Assembly: GCA_021797735.1 (NCBI GenBank)
Contig: JAJZZE010000055.1
Location: 1-64,000, forward strand
Direction of reading: 5' to 3'
DNA length: 64,000 nucleotides
From: Thermoplasmata archaeon
GTDB taxonomy: Archaea; Thermoplasmatota; Thermoplasmata; Thermoplasmatales; Thermoplasmataceae
Part shown: positions 59,401 through 64,000 of the stretch, piece after piece
How the letters are laid out: every line of letters begins with the position of its first letter
Numbering within the stretch: the stretch's first letter is position 1
The notes under the pieces: generated by a model
Told to the model about the DNA's origin: nothing
Databases searched by the model: none
What the model saw: the letters and a program-made list of their open reading frames with translations, nothing else
Program-made: the position numbers and the translations under genes

Positions 59401-59635
59401 GAAAGGAAATAATATAATAATAGCAATATCAATAGCGGCGGTTATCATGTTTATAACCTGGGATTGTGCATTTAATGAATAGACCGTTGCACGTTTCTAT
59501 GGGGAACTGGGAGCAAAGGTTGGAGCATCATACAGTGGTTTTGGAGTGAGCGCATATTATCCAGTCATAACAAGCTACCTGACACCTGAATATCATAAGA
59601 CATTCATGCCACATTATCAACCTCCATGGTATTGA
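59399..59635 (+). pseudogene. Small secreted/membrane protein ORF interrupted by an in-frame TAG
   Basis: MKGNNIIIAISIAAVIMFITWDCAFNE*TVARFYGELGAKVGASYSGFGVSAYYPVITSYLTPEYHKTFMPHYQPPWY*; TAG at 59480-59482. Confidence 0.5.
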
Positions 59636-59699
59636 TGATCCACAGACCTTTTAAATAAATAATTTTTATATTTTTTAAAAATATATAGGGTGAAAAAAT

Positions 59700-60239
59700 A
59701 TGTTGATTAAAAAAATCTGGATAATCCTAATAGTAATCGGAATAGTTCTTATCATTGCAGGCGTTGCTATAAACCCAAATTTTCATGATGGCCAACCAGG
59801 CAATGGCGCCATTACAACCACAAAATTTATGCAATATACACATTATAGCAATGGAGTTTATGAAACAATAATACCATCGAACATGACCACAGAAACTACG
59901 TGCATGGACATGGTTATGAAAGGGTCAGCGTACGGCCCGGCGCATCCATCTTTTTTGGTTCCTGTTAAAGACCTGCCACAGATCAATTCTACCAATGTTC
60001 AAAAGTATGCCATAAGTAAGCCAACCAACAATTCAAATGCAGGCAATGCATATTTCAACAATGTGCCCCCCGGTTCATATGCATTTATAGAATCTAAAAA
60101 TAACAGTTTGGGAATAATTATAACCCCCAAAGTCCCCAATGAAGTTTCAGGTATCCTCACATTTACCTGAGCAATTTTAATTATATCTGGATTTGTGGCC
60201 GGCATAGTTACTGTAGTTGTTATAATAGGGAAAAGATAG
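59700..60239 (+). CDS. Membrane-anchored extracytoplasmic protein; frame continues past in-frame TGA (60168-60170) into a C-terminal TM segment
   Basis: N-terminal TM IWIILIVIGIVLIIAGVAI; after TGA: AILIISGFVAGIVTVVVIIGKR*. The supplied ORF ends at 60170. Confidence 0.5.
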
Positions 60240-60492
60240 GGATGAAAAATCAAAAAATAAAGTTAATTTTTTTTCATTCATACGTCCTGTGCATTGCCTC
60301 AGAGCACATAAAAGCATGGACCAGGTGACATACATTGATAGCAATTGATACACTGAACCCCGATTTTAACAGAATCCTACCTGGAAAATAAAGGCCCCAA
60401 AAAGCTTTCCATTCACAGAATTAAAAAATATGTTAAATATATAACAGTTGCAAAATTAATAAATGATTTAAATAATAAAGAAATATTAATGT

Positions 60493-61695
60493 ATGAATTA
60501 CATAGAACCGCATTTTGAAAATATGCTTTCAGGTAAAAAGGTGGTCATAGCAAGTTCAGCAAGCATATCGATATACAGAATTCCTGATTTAATACGGGAT
60601 ATTAAAAGGGAGGGTGCTGATGTAGTTTCTGGCATGAGTGAAACAGCATCAAAATTAATAGGTCCCGATGTTATGAAATGGGCTTCAGGCCATGATACCA
60701 TTACAAAAATTACAGGTGATATAGAGCATATCTCACTATTTGATGAAAATACAATACTGTTAATAGCCCCAGCATCATACAATACAATAGGCAAGATGGC
60801 AAATGGCATATCGGACAGCATACCATCATTATTTTTCTCGTTTGCATATGGTCATGGGAATCCAGTTGTTGTAGTTCCCGCAATGCATAAGGATATGATG
60901 AATAATAAAATAAATCTGGAAAACATAAAGAAGCTAAAGGAATTAGGTGTGTTGATTGTGGAACCAGAATATGATGATACAAAGGCAAAAATAGCCGATA
61001 ATGACAGGATAATAGATTATCTCTGCAGGTCAATTTATGGTGATAAATTAAGGGATAAAAACGTTTTGATAATATCTGGGAGAAGCGAATTGCATATAGA
61101 CCCTGTAAGAACATTATCAAACAATTCTTCCGGTTATACGGGTTACTGGTTAACAAGAAATGCATTCAGGCTCGGTGCAAATATGATAACATACATTGGC
61201 AATTCAGAATACAGTATACCATCATATGCAACATATATGAAAAAATATAATCTAAGGGAAATTATCATAGAAATTAATACATATCTGGGCATAAATAAAT
61301 ACGATTATATAATAATGCCAATGGCATTAATGGACTTTGATTTAAACGAAAGTAAGGAAAAATTAAAAAGCAATTCTGATCAGGTTCTGGAATTGAAGAT
61401 AAGGCCAAAAGTCAGGGATCGCATAAGGGATATGTCTCCAGATTCTGTAATGGTATTATTCAACCTGGAAAAGGAAAATGATTATGATGAAAACAAATTT
61501 AAAAAATCCGATCCTGATCTTGTAATACTGAATAACTATGACCATCCATTTGGGGAAACGGTAAATAATTATACACTGGTAGAGCACGGTAAAAGAGAAG
61601 AATTAAAGGGATACGACAAGGGTCAATTATCATTAAAAATATACGATGTCATATCCAGCATTAAAAGGGAAAATAAAACGGATTTCAGGGTTTAA
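60493..61695 (+). CDS. coaBC: Phosphopantothenoylcysteine decarboxylase/phosphopantothenate-cysteine ligase
   Basis: GKKVVIASSASISIYRIPDLIRDIKREGADVVSGMSETA; LLIAPASYNTIGKMANGISDS; VLIISGRSELHIDPVRTLSNNSSGYTGYWL. Confidence 0.92.
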   Translation: MNYIEPHFENMLSGKKVVIASSASISIYRIPDLIRDIKREGADVVSGMSETASKLIGPDVMKWASGHDTITKITGDIEHISLFDENTILLIAPASYNTIGKMANGISDSIPSLFFSFAYGHGNPVVVVPAMHKDMMNNKINLENIKKLKELGVLIVEPEYDDTKAKIADNDRIIDYLCRSIYGDKLRDKNVLIISGRSELHIDPVRTLSNNSSGYTGYWLTRNAFRLGANMITYIGNSEYSIPSYATYMKKYNLREIIIEINTYLGINKYDYIIMPMALMDFDLNESKEKLKSNSDQVLELKIRPKVRDRIRDMSPDSVMVLFNLEKENDYDENKFKKSDPDLVILNNYDHPFGETVNNYTLVEHGKREELKGYDKGQLSLKIYDVISSIKRENKTDFRV

Positions 61696-62389
61696 CTGCT
61701 CTATTTATTATTTCGGCTATTTTTTCCGGATAACTTATAAATGGAGTATGTCCGGCATTATCTATCTGAATGAATTCACTCTTTATTTTTTTATTTAAAA
61801 TTGTGCCATATTTTATATCTATGGTTTTATCATCTTTACCCCATATAATATAGGTCTTTGATTTTATTCTTTTTAATTCTTCATCGGTAATTTTTTCAGA
61901 ATCCATGCTATTATTTTCCATTATTTTATATAACGCATCCTTATTTTTATAATTCCTTACCTTTAAAATTGAGGATATAACTTCATCCATTTTTTCTTTG
62001 CCCTCATTGCTCAATGCGGGGGATATTCCAGCTGAATCTATTAAAAACAGATTATCTGGATTTATATAATTGGATGCTAATTTCAAAGAAATCCATCCAC
62101 CATATGAGTTTCCCACCAGAGAAAGGTTTTTTATTTTTAATTCACTGGCAAGATCCATTACTGATTTACACTGCTGGTCTATTCTATACTCTATATCTGG
62201 CTTATCTGAATGGCCATGGCCCAATAAATCAACAAATACTGGCATTATATCCTTACTCAGGTATGGTTCTACTCTTAACCATGTATTGCCTGTTCCGCCA
62301 AAACCATGTAAGAATATTACAGGATAATTTCCCTCCCTTATAAGATATGATAGTTTTCCATATACTGTATTTACATACTTCCTTTCCAT
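61685..62389 (-). CDS. Alpha/beta hydrolase
   Basis: VIFLHGFGGTGNTWLRVEPYL; LSLVGNSYGGWISLKLA; IWGKDDKTID; NAGHTPFISYPEKIAE. Confidence 0.88.
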   Translation of the reverse strand: MERKYVNTVYGKLSYLIREGNYPVIFLHGFGGTGNTWLRVEPYLSKDIMPVFVDLLGHGHSDKPDIEYRIDQQCKSVMDLASELKIKNLSLVGNSYGGWISLKLASNYINPDNLFLIDSAGISPALSNEGKEKMDEVISSILKVRNYKNKDALYKIMENNSMDSEKITDEELKRIKSKTYIIWGKDDKTIDIKYGTILNKKIKSEFIQIDNAGHTPFISYPEKIAEIINRAVKP

Positions 62390-62391
62390 TT

Positions 62392-63132
62392 TTATTCCTT
62401 CGACCTTGCAGCTATTTTCATAGCCTCATCTATATTTTCAAGTTCCATTGCAATATCAGATGTTATATCATAGATATACCCAAGGTTATCCCTGAATTCT
62501 TTCTTTTCCTTTTTTGTTTTTATTTTATCCATTATTTCATCTACTGTATTAAGTGATTTTTTTCCGAGTTCAAATGCTTCATTTATATTTATATCTCTCA
62601 GTATATTTATTTTACCATATATAGCCTCAAAATAATTTTCCCAGTCGTTTGATTTTTCAGTTATCCCTATAACCTCATCATATATTTTTAATGCATCCTT
62701 ATATTTTGATTTTAGTGTTGATAATGCCTCAGCCTTTGCATTATTTGTCAGTGCTATTAACTGCACGTCTTTAATTTCTGCTGATAAATCAATGGCATCA
62801 TTGAAATGTTTCAGTGCATCATCTCTTTTACCGGAATTAAGATAGATATAACCAAGGTTCATTAGATCCATGACCTTCATATCGTCCTCCTTCAACTTTT
62901 CATGGATCTTTAATGATTCTTCACCATATTTTATTGGATTTTCAAGGCTTTTATGATCTAATGAAAAATATGATTGGGACAATTTATAGCATAATTCTGC
63001 CTTTTCATCGTTATCCTCTTTCATTAAGTCATACGCTTTTGAATATTCCCTTATTGCATCCATGTACTTTTCCTTATTTATAAATTTATCACCGTTTGTT
63101 ATATATTCATCATAATTCTCCATTTTTATCAC
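62392..63132 (-). CDS. TPR-repeat protein
   Basis: Degenerate 34-residue helical repeats (YMDAIREYSKAYDLMKE; MNLGYIYLNSGKRDDALKHFNDAIDLS). Confidence 0.72.
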   Translation of the reverse strand: MIKMENYDEYITNGDKFINKEKYMDAIREYSKAYDLMKEDNDEKAELCYKLSQSYFSLDHKSLENPIKYGEESLKIHEKLKEDDMKVMDLMNLGYIYLNSGKRDDALKHFNDAIDLSAEIKDVQLIALTNNAKAEALSTLKSKYKDALKIYDEVIGITEKSNDWENYFEAIYGKINILRDININEAFELGKKSLNTVDEIMDKIKTKKEKKEFRDNLGYIYDITSDIAMELENIDEAMKIAARSKE

Positions 63133-64000
63133 CCTTTAACAATTCCAGAGCTCTCGAGTAGCTTATATTGTTCTCCCCAAGCATTATGTTAACTATTTTA
63201 TCTACTGCATCATCCTTAGCTCCCGCTGATATTGCTATGTTTCTTGCATGTAGCTTCATGTGCCCTTTCTGTATGCCCTCATTTGCCAGTGCCCTTAAAG
63301 CGGCAAAATTCTGTGCCAGTCCAACGCAGGCTAAAATATTTGCAAATTCATTTGAATTTTTTATTCCGAGTATTTTCATGTTTAACTGTGCCTTTCTGGA
63401 TGTTTTTGTCGATCCGCCAACAGTACCTACTGCTACCGGTATTTTTATTGACCCTATTAAATTACCGTTATTGTCCTTTTTATACTCAGTTAAGGGTTTA
63501 TAACCATTTATCGAAGCGTATGCATGTGCATTTGCTTCCTCAGCCCTGAAATCATTTAATGTAGCCAGTAAAACAGCGTCTATCCCATTCATTATTCCCT
63601 TATTATGCGTTGTTGCGCGGTAAATGTCATTTTTTGCAAAGTTATTTGCCATTATTATTCTATCCACTATATTTTCTCCAATAGCATTTTTATCAAATTT
63701 TGCATATGCATATGTTATCCTTTCTGTTGTTAAATTGCTCATTATACGCAGATTTGTTTTACTGTTTGTTATTTCCTCTATATAGGGTGATATATATTCA
63801 AGCATTGTGTTTATAACATTTGCCCCCATTGCATCCTTAACATTTATTATTAAATTTAAAATTATTTCATCATTAATTATCTTAATCTCTATGTCAATTG
63901 CCCCCGCATTTAGGTCTGATAGTGTTTTTGACCTTGTGTTGGCCATTTCAATAATTTTATTTTTTTCTGTCATTATTTTAATTATAGCCAGCTGTATATC
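63110..64000 (-). CDS. HMG-CoA reductase, class II-like (5' end beyond window)
   Basis: ATTHNKGIMNGIDAVLLATLNDFRAEEANAHAYASINGYKPLTEY; GTVGGSTKTSRKAQLNMKILGI; LAQNFAALRALANEGIQKGHMKLHARNIAISAGA; frame stays open to 64000 (DIQLAIIKI before the first ATG). Confidence 0.88.
   Translation of the reverse strand, partial: DIQLAIIKIMTEKNKIIEMANTRSKTLSDLNAGAIDIEIKIINDEIILNLIINVKDAMGANVINTMLEYISPYIEEITNSKTNLRIMSNLTTERITYAYAKFDKNAIGENIVDRIIMANNFAKNDIYRATTHNKGIMNGIDAVLLATLNDFRAEEANAHAYASINGYKPLTEYKKDNNGNLIGSIKIPVAVGTVGGSTKTSRKAQLNMKILGIKNSNEFANILACVGLAQNFAALRALANEGIQKGHMKLHARNIAISAGAKDDAVDKIVNIMLGENNISYSRALELLKGDKNGEL

Noticed and set aside
59480-59482. Pyrrolysine decoding of the in-frame TAG
   Set aside because: No pyl genes in the window, many genes here terminate with TAG (e.g. 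infB), and no methylamine methyltransferase context; a nonsense mutation is simpler.
60168-60170. Selenocysteine insertion at the TGA
   Set aside because: The residue context (LTFT-U-AILII before a TM helix) is not a redox site, and no SECIS-like element was recognised.
62014-62556. Plus-strand ORFs 62014..62343, 62070..62327, 62347..62556
   Set aside because: Antisense to the well-supported alpha/beta hydrolase and TPR genes.

Overview
This is a contiguous, gene-dense, AT-rich archaeal chromosomal segment. Gene content and codon usage look like Thermoplasmatales (Ferroplasma/Picrophilus-like). That assignment is inference, because no rRNA is present in the window. Most of it is housekeeping: the L7Ae-S28e-L24e-NDK-aIF5B cluster, RNase Z, PheS, SRP54 plus SRP RNA, TFS, RFC large subunit, L15e, carAB, purEK, coaBC, geranylgeranyl reductase plus ferredoxin, endonucleases III and IV, UbiD, and HMG-CoA reductase running off the right edge. 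I read four tRNAs by eye: Ser-GGA, Ser-CGA, Ser-UGA and Thr-CGU. A TPP riboswitch precedes an MFS transporter. The most interesting regions are: (1) the left edge, where two [small hydrophobic Cys-x50-53-Cys peptide + four-helix membrane protein] modules sit in tandem, with a nearly identical leader-coding segment and divergent cores, like a bacteriocin/immunity cassette; (2) a DUF4011-SF1 helicase-Vsr (Hhe-like) putative defense protein whose 3' end runs into a tRNA-Ser gene; (3) a compositionally distinct NuoE'-NuoF fusion plus NuoG/FdhA-type formate dehydrogenase pair; (4) a decayed or recoded locus at about 58.8-60.3 kb, with an (ATTAT)n tract abutting a start codon and two neighbouring ORFs each broken by one in-frame stop; (5) convergent gene pairs whose stop codons abut or overlap, in about 9 of 13 cases. 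All calls come from reading the sequence and the supplied translations; no database search was run.
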